Part shown: piece after piece, positions 46,846-55,437 of the stretch
Position numbering within the stretch: the first letter of the stretch is position 1
Layout of the letters: every line of letters begins with the position of its first letter
NCBI GenBank assembly: GCA_020634855.1
Contig: JACKAU010000015.1
Span: 1-64,000, forward strand
Reading direction: 5' to 3'
Source: Anaerolineales bacterium
GTDB taxonomy: Bacteria > Chloroflexota > Anaerolineae > 4572-78 > J111
Length of the DNA stretch: 64,000 nucleotides
The notes under the pieces: model-generated
The model's database searches: none
Seen by the model: the letters and a program-made list of their open reading frames with translations, nothing else
Told to the model about the DNA's origin: nothing
Program-made: the position numbers and the translations under genes

Positions 46846-48225
46846 ATGTTAAATATCTATCAATATTTCGCTCCTTTTTTGTCTCGAACAACAGTAAGAT
46901 TATTCGCGGCCCTATTGACGGGGCTAATGATTTTGGCTTTAGCCAGAACTGCTGCCGCTCAAGATAGCCGTACGAGCCATTTTGAATTCTCGGCCGAACC
47001 TGCCGGCTCAATTCAGTGGGGCAGTGACTCACTCGAATGGAATAGTCATTCCGTAGGTTCCGTTTTGACCTATACAACTTATTTGCCTATTGTGACCAAA
47101 CCGACATCCCTGGCCTCATTAATCTCCGAAACAACCATCACCCTGCCCAAACCTCTGGCGGACTCATCGGCCAACTTCTGTATTTGGGAACATTGCTCGC
47201 TATCCCCTCGGCTGTACCATGAACCGCTGGTCGATGGCCGCATCCTGCTGGGTTGGACCGACGCCGACGGCGACGGTCATATCAGCATCATCTCCGGCAA
47301 CAGCCTGGAACGAACGTTTAATTTTCCCGATAGATCGATCCGGGGTCTGGTGACGCATGCCGGGGGTTCGTTTGCGGCGCTTTTGTGGGATTCCGGCGCT
47401 GACGTCATCAGGCTGGCCAAATTTGATCAAAATGGGAATCAAATCTGGTCAACCAATCTAAACAGCAGTATTGCTGTGGCCGATTTTTGGCTGGGAGACA
47501 GCCGGCTGGCTTATGGTAACGGTCGCTATGCCGCCTACCACACCGTGACCGGAATTTCAGGCAGTTTTACCGACCATTACGGCGATCAGTTGAAATACGT
47601 CAATGATCAGGGTGTCATCCAGTCAGACGGTTGGAACTGGGGTTGTTCTCATTCGCTGGCGCAATTAGTGAGCTACAACTCTGAGTTACAGCAGTTTCTG
47701 CCTGCCTGTGCTAGCGACTGTTACCCTGACAAGGGCATTATTTTGAATCATGCTAAACGGATCTATGAGTCAGATGGTAACTGTGGCGGTATGGTTGCCG
47801 TCCAACTGGGGCAGTTGGTTCCCAGCGGAAGTTCGTGGAAACTCATCTTCAACGCGCTTGATCGAGCTTGTTGTCAAGGTCAGGGTATCGGTCTGGCCAC
47901 CATTAATGGGGCGTATCAAAGCAACCTGGTGTGGTTGACCCATACCAACGGCGCATTTGAGCGTGATCCGGTCATGGCCCGTCTCGGCCTGGCTACAGCC
48001 CCCGAACACTTTCTGGTTGGCTGGCGAATGATCAATGACAATACCTATCGGCTGGGCGTTATTGATGGGCAGGGTAATTTCCTGTTCGGCCCGGAAGCGA
48101 TGGCGCCGGGCATAAAATGGGGCAATCGAGACGACTCGTTCCGAACCCGTTCGGACGGCAGCGTTACCTGGGTTCAAGGCGATCCGCTTAGCGCCACGCT
48201 CCATCTTTATCGAGTAAAAATGTAG
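46846..48225 (+). CDS. Secreted protein of unknown function
   Basis: 459 aa. A signal peptide (about 18-38) ends ARTAAAQD. A TYLPIVTKP segment near residue 82 resembles the YLPL(I/V) motif common near the ends or linkers of Chloroflexota secreted proteins (from memory). The remainder looks like a repetitive beta structure (GRILLGWTDADGDGHISII, FAALLWDSGADVIRLAKF, FLVGWRMINDNTYRLGVI), perhaps a propeller. It contains eleven Cys, several in pairs, suggesting disulfides. No catalytic motif is seen. Confidence 0.75.
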   Translation: MLNIYQYFAPFLSRTTVRLFAALLTGLMILALARTAAAQDSRTSHFEFSAEPAGSIQWGSDSLEWNSHSVGSVLTYTTYLPIVTKPTSLASLISETTITLPKPLADSSANFCIWEHCSLSPRLYHEPLVDGRILLGWTDADGDGHISIISGNSLERTFNFPDRSIRGLVTHAGGSFAALLWDSGADVIRLAKFDQNGNQIWSTNLNSSIAVADFWLGDSRLAYGNGRYAAYHTVTGISGSFTDHYGDQLKYVNDQGVIQSDGWNWGCSHSLAQLVSYNSELQQFLPACASDCYPDKGIILNHAKRIYESDGNCGGMVAVQLGQLVPSGSSWKLIFNALDRACCQGQGIGLATINGAYQSNLVWLTHTNGAFERDPVMARLGLATAPEHFLVGWRMINDNTYRLGVIDGQGNFLFGPEAMAPGIKWGNRDDSFRTRSDGSVTWVQGDPLSATLHLYRVKM

Positions 48226-48244
48226 CGATAAGGCTACAAAGTTA

Positions 48245-48340
48245 AGATCTGACCGGTTTCCAAAATTCTATCGGGAGCAAACACGGTTCATTCGGCCCTG
48301 GATTTACTCCAGATGATACCTCCAGAAACCGGTCAGGTCT
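48245..48340. repeat. Inverted repeat with CTGACCGGTTTC arms
   Basis: AGATCTGACCGGTTTC pairs with GAAACCGGTCAGGTCT with one mismatch. The arms resemble those at 49741-49785 (CTGACAGGTTT). It lies in the 355-nt gap after the secreted protein; the remainder of the gap (48341-48580) shows nothing clear. Confidence 0.6.
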
Positions 48341-48580
48341 GGCCTATTTTCCTCAACTGATCATACCTCCGTACTAATACGCAAAATCCCCCCAAAGGTA
48401 CTACCGATAGAGTTCCCGCACTGTTACCGTTGAAAACTAGGGCTATAACCCTTTAGAATAGAACCAAGCTGGCTTTAGGGTGTGTGCACACAATTTCCAG
48501 GACCTGGCTGCCGGCCCCTCACGCCCTGGCAACTGGGGCAAATTCTATTCACGTTTATCTTAGCCTTAGGAGATTCAAAT

Positions 48581-49675
48581 ATGAAACAAAGTAAGTTCCT
48601 GAAACCCATCGGCTTGCTCCTATTGACGCTGCTACTGGTTGCTGTTGTTGTGGCGCCGGCGGCAGCGCAGGAGCCGGAAGAGGGTGATGTTCAAATCCAA
48701 ATTATCGATTTTACCGATTTTCTCTGGAATCCCGCCGATACGTATGTGGCTCGCGGCGATGGCACCGTACTCACTAAGTTTAATGTCATTGGGGCGCAGC
48801 AGTTCTCCGGTTTTACCTTCCAAGTTGAGTACGATGCTTCAGTCATCAAGCCGGAAAAGGTAGAACCGGGTTCACTTTTGCCGGGTACAAAAGGCGTTGA
48901 TTACTTCTTTAACGTCCAAACCGGTTTTGGCGGCGACTCCTGCGGTGACACAGCCTTTACCGTCAATGTCGTCTATTTTGACCCGACGGTCCAAATCAAC
49001 GGCACCGGCGATCTATTCCAGGTGCTGTGGCGCAGCGACCCCGATGCTGCTGTGGGGGATGTCGGTGACATTTGTGTCGACGGGGCAGAATCGCAAGTTG
49101 TCGATAACGGCGGCGCCGTTGGTCCGGCTGTACCGACCGTGAATGGGACTATCACCATCGAGCCGGCCAGCATCTTTAAGTTCCAAATTGGCCTGGAAGG
49201 CGGTAAGAACAGCGGCCTGGAAGAACCGACGACATCTGATGATATTTATACGAAGGTCGTCATCAACGGCATTTATCCTTGTGACGGCGGTATGGTTGAT
49301 GCGTTGGGTTTCTGTACCTTCAACAATGCCACCGCGCTGCCGCCCTACACGGTTGATATTAGCCGCTTTGGTTATCTCGATGCCAGCGCCTCGTTTGACG
49401 ATCCAGAGGACTCGTCAGCGGTTTGGCTGTGGGCCGGCGATCTCAATGACGACAACGTGGTTAATATTCTGGATATCCAGCTTATGGTTAGCGTTCTGAA
49501 CGCCCCGGTTGGCACCAGCCCGCTGTCGGTGGCTGCGGACTTCACCGGTCCCGGCGCTCCTCCGGCCCCGGATGGCTTAGTCAACATCATCGACCTGGTG
49601 TTGGTGGCTAAGAACTTTGGTATGAGCGGCCCCACCGACGGATCGCCCGGCGGCGGCGGTAGCTTCCCCTTCTAA
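48581..49675 (+). CDS. Secreted cohesin-like plus dockerin protein
   Basis: 364 aa from the ATG after AGGAG. Signal peptide to APAAAQ (about 26). A cohesin-like beta domain (about 45-200) contains FSGFTFQVEYDASVIKPEKV. A dockerin-like pair follows: GDLNDDNVVNILDIQLM and APDGLVNIIDLVLVAKNFG (about 286-348), two EF-hand-type calcium loops. The tail is GGGGSFPF. First gene of the cohesin-dockerin region. Having both modules means it could bridge partners or self-associate. No enzyme domain is present. Confidence 0.8.
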   Translation: MKQSKFLKPIGLLLLTLLLVAVVVAPAAAQEPEEGDVQIQIIDFTDFLWNPADTYVARGDGTVLTKFNVIGAQQFSGFTFQVEYDASVIKPEKVEPGSLLPGTKGVDYFFNVQTGFGGDSCGDTAFTVNVVYFDPTVQINGTGDLFQVLWRSDPDAAVGDVGDICVDGAESQVVDNGGAVGPAVPTVNGTITIEPASIFKFQIGLEGGKNSGLEEPTTSDDIYTKVVINGIYPCDGGMVDALGFCTFNNATALPPYTVDISRFGYLDASASFDDPEDSSAVWLWAGDLNDDNVVNILDIQLMVSVLNAPVGTSPLSVAADFTGPGAPPAPDGLVNIIDLVLVAKNFGMSGPTDGSPGGGGSFPF

Positions 49676-49740
49676 GTTAGGACCTTAGAAAAACGCATCA
49701 TTTAGGCTAAAGCCGGTTGCCTGCCGGCCTCGTCCGAGTA

Positions 49741-49790
49741 GACCTGACAGGTTTCCAGAGCATCTCTTGTAAAACCTGTCAGGTCTTGTT
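49741..49790. terminator. Intrinsic terminator/inverted repeat
   Basis: GACCTGACAGGTTT and AAACCTGTCAGGTC pair perfectly over 14 bp and are followed by TTGTTTT. Confidence 0.8.
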
Positions 49791-49929
49791 TTATCTGACC
49801 CTCAGTGCTAACACCGACTCTGTCATCCTGATTGGTACGGAGATAATCTCCGCGCCAGCCTTGTTGAGTGCGCTTGGTTAGCGTGATAAGCTGAAATAAA
49901 TTGCATAGACCGATCAATGGGAAAAAACG

Positions 49930-51444
49930 ATGAAAAAACAACTGTCCGTAGCTAAACATATTCGATGGCTGATCGCTGCTTTGGGCTTAGCCATCCTTAT
50001 TGGCGGGCTGGGACCGATCCAAATTACGTTGGCCAATGGCTATTATCCCACCAAAACGCCAATTCCCACGGCCACTTACACGCCCACCGCCACCCCGACT
50101 CGCGTGCTGGAAGCATGCCAGGTAACTGCGGTTATTTTTGATCAGGAGTCTTACATACAAGGCGAGACGATGGCGATCACCGTCAGAGTGGCCGATGCCA
50201 ACGGTAATCCATTGGCCGGGGCCAAGGTGGTAGCCGACGTCACCCGCCGCGATTTTGATAATATCGATACTCAAGCCGCCACCGGTTTTGGCCTGATCGA
50301 CCGCACCGGCGACTATGACGGCAGCTATGATCAAACCGGTACCCCCGGTTTTTACGATTTCAAATTTACCGTCAGCGATCCTGTCGGGGGGCGATTCTTA
50401 CCTTGTATGGCGACCACCACCGTTCAGGTCGATCCGGCTGATACGCCCACGCCGACCTTTACCCCAACCATTACCGACACGCCTACGGCAACCTTCACTC
50501 CAACCATTACCGGCACGCCCACCGACACCCCCACCCCAACCGCCACCCCGACCGATACGCCGACGCCAACCTCAACCCCGTCAGATACCATAGTTGAAGT
50601 TGAACCGGACAACCTTGAAACCACGTTGTGCAGTTTGCAAGAAACGGTTGCCGTCAACGTGGCCGAGGTTACCAATTTGTTGAGCGTTGATTTGGAAGTT
50701 TCTTATGATCCCACCGTCATCCAAGTCATCGACGGCGATGCGGGCCAGCGCGGCGTACAGGTGCGGGTTGGTAACATTTTTGCAACGGGCAACATCACCC
50801 GCAATGAGGTCGATACCAGCAACGGCCGCATCTACTTCACCGCCGCTCGCTTGAGCGGCTATACTCAATCGATCCCGGACGGGCTGATCGCAATCGATTG
50901 GCGGCCACAGCGAGTGGGCAGCAGCGCTATCACCTTGGAGCGAGTCGTGTTGACTGACACGAACGGACAGGAGATTAGCGCCGAAATTAACGATGGTGGG
51001 ATTACCGTCAACTTTGTGCCTAACTGTAATGTGGCCGGCGCTGTGAGCTTACAAGGCCGAACTGATTTCGAGAACGTGATGGTCACCAACTCGGCCGGCG
51101 CTCAAACCGAAACCGCCGCCGATGGCTCGTTTGTACTCAAAGCCGATCGGGTGCTGACCTTCAAATTCCCCGGCTACCTCTCCACTGAGATCGATTTATC
51201 GGACCCGGTTGAGATCGTCGGGGCTGATGGCCAAACGGTGGAGGTCGGCGATATCGACCTATTGGCCGGTGATATCAACGGCGATGACCAGATTAATATC
51301 CTCGATTTGGTTGGGATCGCCGCGGCCTATGCAACCGATAACAACGTCGCTGATCTCAACGGCGACGGCCTGGTCAATGTACTCGATCTGGTGGCGGCTG
51401 CCGGTAACTTTCAGCAGACCGGCCCGGTAGCGGCTTGGCAGTAA
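49930..51444 (+). CDS. Secreted invasin-like/cohesin/dockerin protein
   Basis: 504 aa. Signal peptide (about 12-36, ending TLANG). A short TPTATYTPT linker. A beta domain with CQVTAVIFDQESYIQGETM and ADVTRR..GLIDRTGDYDGSY (about 58-170). A Thr-Pro linker (about 172-218). A cohesin (about 220-360, LLSVDLEVSYDPTVIQVIDG). A small carboxypeptidase-regulatory-like module (LQGRTDFENVMVT to FKFPGYLS). A dockerin (GDINGDDQINILDLVGIAAAY and ADLNGDGLVNVLDLVAAAGNF) at the end. The protein at 51756 has the same order after its enzyme domain, so the two share a scaffold architecture. Followed by a terminator-like palindrome. Confidence 0.85.
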   Translation: MKKQLSVAKHIRWLIAALGLAILIGGLGPIQITLANGYYPTKTPIPTATYTPTATPTRVLEACQVTAVIFDQESYIQGETMAITVRVADANGNPLAGAKVVADVTRRDFDNIDTQAATGFGLIDRTGDYDGSYDQTGTPGFYDFKFTVSDPVGGRFLPCMATTTVQVDPADTPTPTFTPTITDTPTATFTPTITGTPTDTPTPTATPTDTPTPTSTPSDTIVEVEPDNLETTLCSLQETVAVNVAEVTNLLSVDLEVSYDPTVIQVIDGDAGQRGVQVRVGNIFATGNITRNEVDTSNGRIYFTAARLSGYTQSIPDGLIAIDWRPQRVGSSAITLERVVLTDTNGQEISAEINDGGITVNFVPNCNVAGAVSLQGRTDFENVMVTNSAGAQTETAADGSFVLKADRVLTFKFPGYLSTEIDLSDPVEIVGADGQTVEVGDIDLLAGDINGDDQINILDLVGIAAAYATDNNVADLNGDGLVNVLDLVAAAGNFQQTGPVAAWQ

Positions 51445-51448
51445 GCTG

Positions 51449-51511
51449 AATCAAAGCCGTGTTCTCCGTACTACCACGCAGTTTTAAGTAGGGGGTAACA
51501 CGGCTTTGATT
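51449..51511. terminator. 15-bp inverted repeat after the scaffold gene
   Basis: AATCAAAGCCGTGTT and AACACGGCTTTGATT pair perfectly across a 33-nt loop; T residues follow. Confidence 0.7.
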
Positions 51512-51638
51512 TCCGCACCACCTTCGTTGAGTTGAACCGTCTGCTCGTGATAAGCTACTACCGGCTTAACATTCTTAATCGCGTCTAAATCGAACGACGT
51601 ATCAACAAGGACTAAACTGCTAAATTGTCCTAACTATC

Positions 51639-51725
51639 GGAGCGACAAAGCTTGCTTTGTCGAAGGCTAAACAACTGACGTGATAAAGTCTGCCTTGTCA
51701 AAATCAAAGTAAACTTTGACGCTCC
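51639..51725. repeat. Composite hairpin repeat, copy 4, with an extra arm
   Basis: GGAGCGACAAAGC-tt-GCTTTGTC, then TGATAAAGTCTGCCTTGTCA, then ATCAAAG-taa-CTTTGA, closing with CGCTCC. The outer GGAGCG/CGCTCC pair as in the other copies. It lies 30 nt upstream of the PGRP gene. Confidence 0.75.
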
Positions 51726-51755
51726 AGATCCTTAGTTTCACAGGAGATCCTCATC

Positions 51756-54437
51756 ATGAAATTACCTATCCCCTTCAAACCGGCAATTTGGCTGACTACG
51801 GCGTTTTTGCTCGTGGCGGCGATTGTTGCGTTGACCAGAGCCAGCAATTCCGCGGCGTATCAAGCCGTAGCGCCTGCGACTCACCTCAACTTTACCGGGG
51901 TGGCCCAAAGTTCGCCTGATGGTCAGGCCTCGGTTATCTCTCAAGAAACCACCCTCAACGCGGCCAACTTGGCCGATAACGGCCAACTTGATGGCCTGGT
52001 TGTCACCTCAGGTGGGCTGTCATTAGCCGCCACAGGAACCCACGGAACTTATACATCGGGTATGATCAACAGCCCGCTCGCGTTTACCACCGATATTGTC
52101 CCCCTGTGGGCGGTAGAACTGCCGGAAGGCACCACGCTGCGGCTGGAAACGCGCTTGAGCTTTGACCAGGGCGGTTCGTGGAGCGAGTGGCTCAATACTC
52201 CGGAAGCTTTCTACCCGGTTCGAGACAATCTGCATAGCGGTTACCTGATCTGGGCCGGTCAAGCAGAGACAGCGCTTCAGGTGCGGATCACGTTAGAGAG
52301 CAATGTGCCCGGTCTTTCTCCTGAATTTTCCGAATTGACCCTGGCCTTCAGTGACACCAGCCAGGGGCCTAGCGACGGCGAAATCGCCGGGCAAATGGCG
52401 CGGGTTAGCAGCGCCGATGACGTTTGTCCTGTGGAAAAACCGGCCGTGGTCTCTCGTACCGAATGGGGCTGCCCCGACGGCCAGGCCAGCCCGTACCGCT
52501 CACCGCAATATGCGCCGGTCACCCACATTATTCTCCATCAAACAGAGACCCCCAACAATACCTATCCTTACCAGGATTGGGCCGGTTGGGTTCGCTCGGT
52601 GTGGAATTACCACGCCAACGTGCTGCGCTGGGGCGATGTGGGCTACAACTATCTCATTGATCCCAACGGCGTCATCTACGAAGGGCGCGCCGGCGGCGAT
52701 GACGTGATCGGCATTCACGATACCTATAACAGCGGCTCGATGGCCATTGGCTTTATCGGCTGCTACGGCAACTGCGACGATCCTCGCCTGACGACCGCCG
52801 AGCCATCCCAGGCTATGCTGGACAGCGCTGCGTACCTGATGGCCTGGAAAGTGGGCCAGAAAGAGCTTGATCCCCTAATCAGTACGGACTACCACGGACA
52901 TAATATCCCGGTCATTGCCGGTGGTCGAGATGTTACCTGGACCAGCTCACCGGGCGATAATATTTACAATAAATTGCCTTATCTGCGCGAGCAAGTCGCC
53001 GAGAAAAATGATTGCAGTTCGAATGGCCTACCGGCCTGCCAGATTACCGGCGTCATCTTTGATCAGGAATCTTACCAAACCGGCGACACCATCAACGTCA
53101 CCGTCAGACTGGCCGATCACCTTGGCAACCCACTCAGCGGGGCGCAGGTCACGGCTGACGTCACCCGCACCGACCCCGAGACGCAAGCCGCTACCGGCTT
53201 TGGGTTTGTCGATCGGGTGGGCGAGTACGACGGCAGCTACAGCGATACCGACCTGCCCGGCCTGTACGCGTTCAAATTTTCGGCGTCTGACCCAACTAAT
53301 GAGCGCTTTGCCGCTTGTATGGCCAGCGATAGTGTGCTGGTTGAGGGCGACGCCGTCGCTACGCCGACCGCGACCACCACTCCCACCGCTACCGCGACCG
53401 ATCCCAATGGCGACACCCCCACCCCGACCGCGACGCCAACTGAAACCCCGACTGAAACACCAACGGCGACCGCCACTTTACCAACCGATACCCCCACCTC
53501 AACGCCCACCGTTACCAGTACACCGACCGATACACCCACGCCAACCGCAACAGTACCAGCGGGCCCGATCTTACTTGTTGCCCCTAGCAGCCAGGTTCTA
53601 CCCATATGTAGTGCGCAAGGCACAACTACTGTCGATGTTGAGGACGTTTCCAACTTGCAAGCCTTGCAGTTGGATCTAGTCTACGATCCAAACGTCGTCC
53701 AAGTCATTGACGCCGATCCGGGCCGTGATGGCGTCCAGGTTACGGTCAACAGCATCTTCTCCGGCGGCTTTATCGCCCGCAATGAGGTTAATACCACGAC
53801 CGGACGCATCACCTTTGCCGCCACGTTGTTAGGTAGCGGCTCGATCAACGGCGCTCAAAACATTCTGACCATCGATTGGAAGCCGCAAGCAGCGGGTACA
53901 ACTGCGCTGGAACTGGAGAATGTCATCTTAGCCAACGGGCAAGGGCAAGCTATCGCCTCATCTAGCCTCGACGGCGCTATCGAAGTCAGCGATAGCTGCG
54001 CCAGCGCCACCGGCCAACTCCACCTGCAAGGCCGTTCGGACCACAGTGGCATCGTTGTCACCAATGCCGACGGCGGACAGGTTGAAACGCAGACCGATGG
54101 CTCGTTCTCCATCAGCGGTGAGCCGCCCTTTACCTTTACTTACCCGGGCTACCTGTCTGGTCAGGCCGACGGGGCATTACCGGTCGAGGTCAACCAGGCT
54201 GAGAATGGAGAATCGTTCCAAGTAAGCCAGTTGGGAACAATTACCCTCTTGGCGGGAGACGTAAATGAGGATAACATTATTAATATCCTTGATTTAAGTC
54301 TCATTGCGCAGAGATACCGCTCTGATGATCCCGTCGCCGATCTCAACGACAACGGCGTTGTCGATCTGTTCGATCTGGTTACGGCTGCCGGTAATTACGA
54401 TCAGCAAGGACCGATCACGAACTGGAATTCAGAGTAA
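51756..54437 (+). CDS. PGRP-type amidase carrying cohesin and dockerin modules
   Basis: 893 aa with a CAGGAG ribosome site. Signal segment (about 8-28). A lectin-like or sugar-associated N-terminal region (about 40-210). A peptidoglycan recognition/amidase-2 domain (about 229-420) with VSRTEWGCPDG, THIILHQTET (first zinc His), NYLIDPNGVIYEGR and TDYHGHNIPVIAGGRDVTW. The His in HQTET and the HGHN region make zinc binding plausible, though the classical Cys ligand is not clear. Then the CQITGVIFDQESYQTGDTI module, a Thr-Pro linker (about 530-598), a cohesin (about 600-745, LQALQLDLVYDPNVVQVIDA), an LQGRSDHSG module and a dockerin (GDVNEDNIINILDLSL, ADLNDNGVVDLFDLV). It likely cuts the sugar-peptide bond of peptidoglycan, its own or another bacterium's. 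Confidence 0.87.
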   Translation: MKLPIPFKPAIWLTTAFLLVAAIVALTRASNSAAYQAVAPATHLNFTGVAQSSPDGQASVISQETTLNAANLADNGQLDGLVVTSGGLSLAATGTHGTYTSGMINSPLAFTTDIVPLWAVELPEGTTLRLETRLSFDQGGSWSEWLNTPEAFYPVRDNLHSGYLIWAGQAETALQVRITLESNVPGLSPEFSELTLAFSDTSQGPSDGEIAGQMARVSSADDVCPVEKPAVVSRTEWGCPDGQASPYRSPQYAPVTHIILHQTETPNNTYPYQDWAGWVRSVWNYHANVLRWGDVGYNYLIDPNGVIYEGRAGGDDVIGIHDTYNSGSMAIGFIGCYGNCDDPRLTTAEPSQAMLDSAAYLMAWKVGQKELDPLISTDYHGHNIPVIAGGRDVTWTSSPGDNIYNKLPYLREQVAEKNDCSSNGLPACQITGVIFDQESYQTGDTINVTVRLADHLGNPLSGAQVTADVTRTDPETQAATGFGFVDRVGEYDGSYSDTDLPGLYAFKFSASDPTNERFAACMASDSVLVEGDAVATPTATTTPTATATDPNGDTPTPTATPTETPTETPTATATLPTDTPTSTPTVTSTPTDTPTPTATVPAGPILLVAPSSQVLPICSAQGTTTVDVEDVSNLQALQLDLVYDPNVVQVIDADPGRDGVQVTVNSIFSGGFIARNEVNTTTGRITFAATLLGSGSINGAQNILTIDWKPQAAGTTALELENVILANGQGQAIASSSLDGAIEVSDSCASATGQLHLQGRSDHSGIVVTNADGGQVETQTDGSFSISGEPPFTFTYPGYLSGQADGALPVEVNQAENGESFQVSQLGTITLLAGDVNEDNIINILDLSLIAQRYRSDDPVADLNDNGVVDLFDLVTAAGNYDQQGPITNWNSE

Positions 54438-54481
54438 GGCCGCAGTTTAACAGAGCCGTGTTTCTGTAAATCCATTTTCAC

Positions 54482-55435
54482 ATGGCACTTTCACTTAAAC
54501 TCATTACCCTGCTTGGGGTTGTCCTGGCCGGACTCTGGTCAACCCCAAGCCCGCAGTTTAACAACACAGCTCGGCTCTATTTGCAAAATGTCCCGTTACA
54601 GGACGAAAAGCTGTTGATTGTCAATATTAATCTGGCCGATGTCGCCGATCTATACGGGGCTGAAATTCAACTCAGCTACAATCCGGCTCAACTCAAGGTC
54701 CGTGACACCGATCCGCGCTTGGACGGCATCCAGATTAAACCCGGCCCGATTATTGCGTTTGATGATCGGTTTGTGGTCCAGAACATGGCCAATCCAGAAA
54801 CCGGGACAATCGACTTTGCGTTTACGCTGCTGCGTTCGGCCACCCCCATCGAAGGTGAGGGGGTGCTGGCAACGGTCGTTTTCGAAATTTTAGGCAGCGG
54901 CCCGCTGGCAGTTGATATCGCTCAGGTTCAACTGGTCTCATCGGATATTCAATCTATTCCGGTCACGACCGCCGGGTTGGTGATCAATGGCGAGGCCGGC
55001 TCGGCTGCCGAAGCAGTTAGCCCGGCGTTTGGCCGGCTCTGGCTGGTGATTGGACTGGGCGGCGGGCTATCGCTGGTGGTGCTGGCGCTGGTTTTGGTCC
55101 ATCTCCGCCGGTCCAATCGGCGGATGAAAGCGATCCCCCCGCCAGCTCGGCGGCGACCGGGCGCAGCCGGCTTCTCAACGCGCTCGTCGGCCCTTCTAAG
55201 CCAGCAGGGCGCCCGCTTGATGGACCAGGGCCAAACCGATCGAGCCTATGAATTGTTCAACCAGGCCATCGAGTTGGATCCGGCTAATGTGGAAGCTTGG
55301 TTGGGCAAAGGCTTGGTAGCCCACCAGCCAACCGAACGATTGATCTGTTTGCAACGTGTTTTAGCGCTTGAGCCGGATAACGCCACGGCCAAAGCCGCCT
55401 TAATTCAACTTCAAGATCGACCCAAGAGCGAGTAA
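54482..55435 (+). CDS. Membrane-anchored cohesin with cytoplasmic TPR
   Basis: 317 aa. N-terminal signal segment (about 5-22). A cohesin (about 30-170, LYGAEIQLSYNPAQLKVRD). One transmembrane helix (about 180-207, WLVIGLGGGLSLVVLALVLV) followed by basic RRSNRRMK. A Pro/Arg linker. Two to three TPRs (LMDQGQTDRAYELFNQAIEL, NVEAWLGKGLVA). By the positive-inside rule the cohesin is outside and the TPR inside. This fits an anchoring receptor for the dockerin proteins around it, with a cytoplasmic contact. It starts 44 nt after the PGRP gene, with no clear ribosome site, and ends 2 nt before the subtilase ATG. Confidence 0.85.
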   Translation: MALSLKLITLLGVVLAGLWSTPSPQFNNTARLYLQNVPLQDEKLLIVNINLADVADLYGAEIQLSYNPAQLKVRDTDPRLDGIQIKPGPIIAFDDRFVVQNMANPETGTIDFAFTLLRSATPIEGEGVLATVVFEILGSGPLAVDIAQVQLVSSDIQSIPVTTAGLVINGEAGSAAEAVSPAFGRLWLVIGLGGGLSLVVLALVLVHLRRSNRRMKAIPPPARRRPGAAGFSTRSSALLSQQGARLMDQGQTDRAYELFNQAIELDPANVEAWLGKGLVAHQPTERLICLQRVLALEPDNATAKAALIQLQDRPKSE

Positions 55436-55437
55436 AG

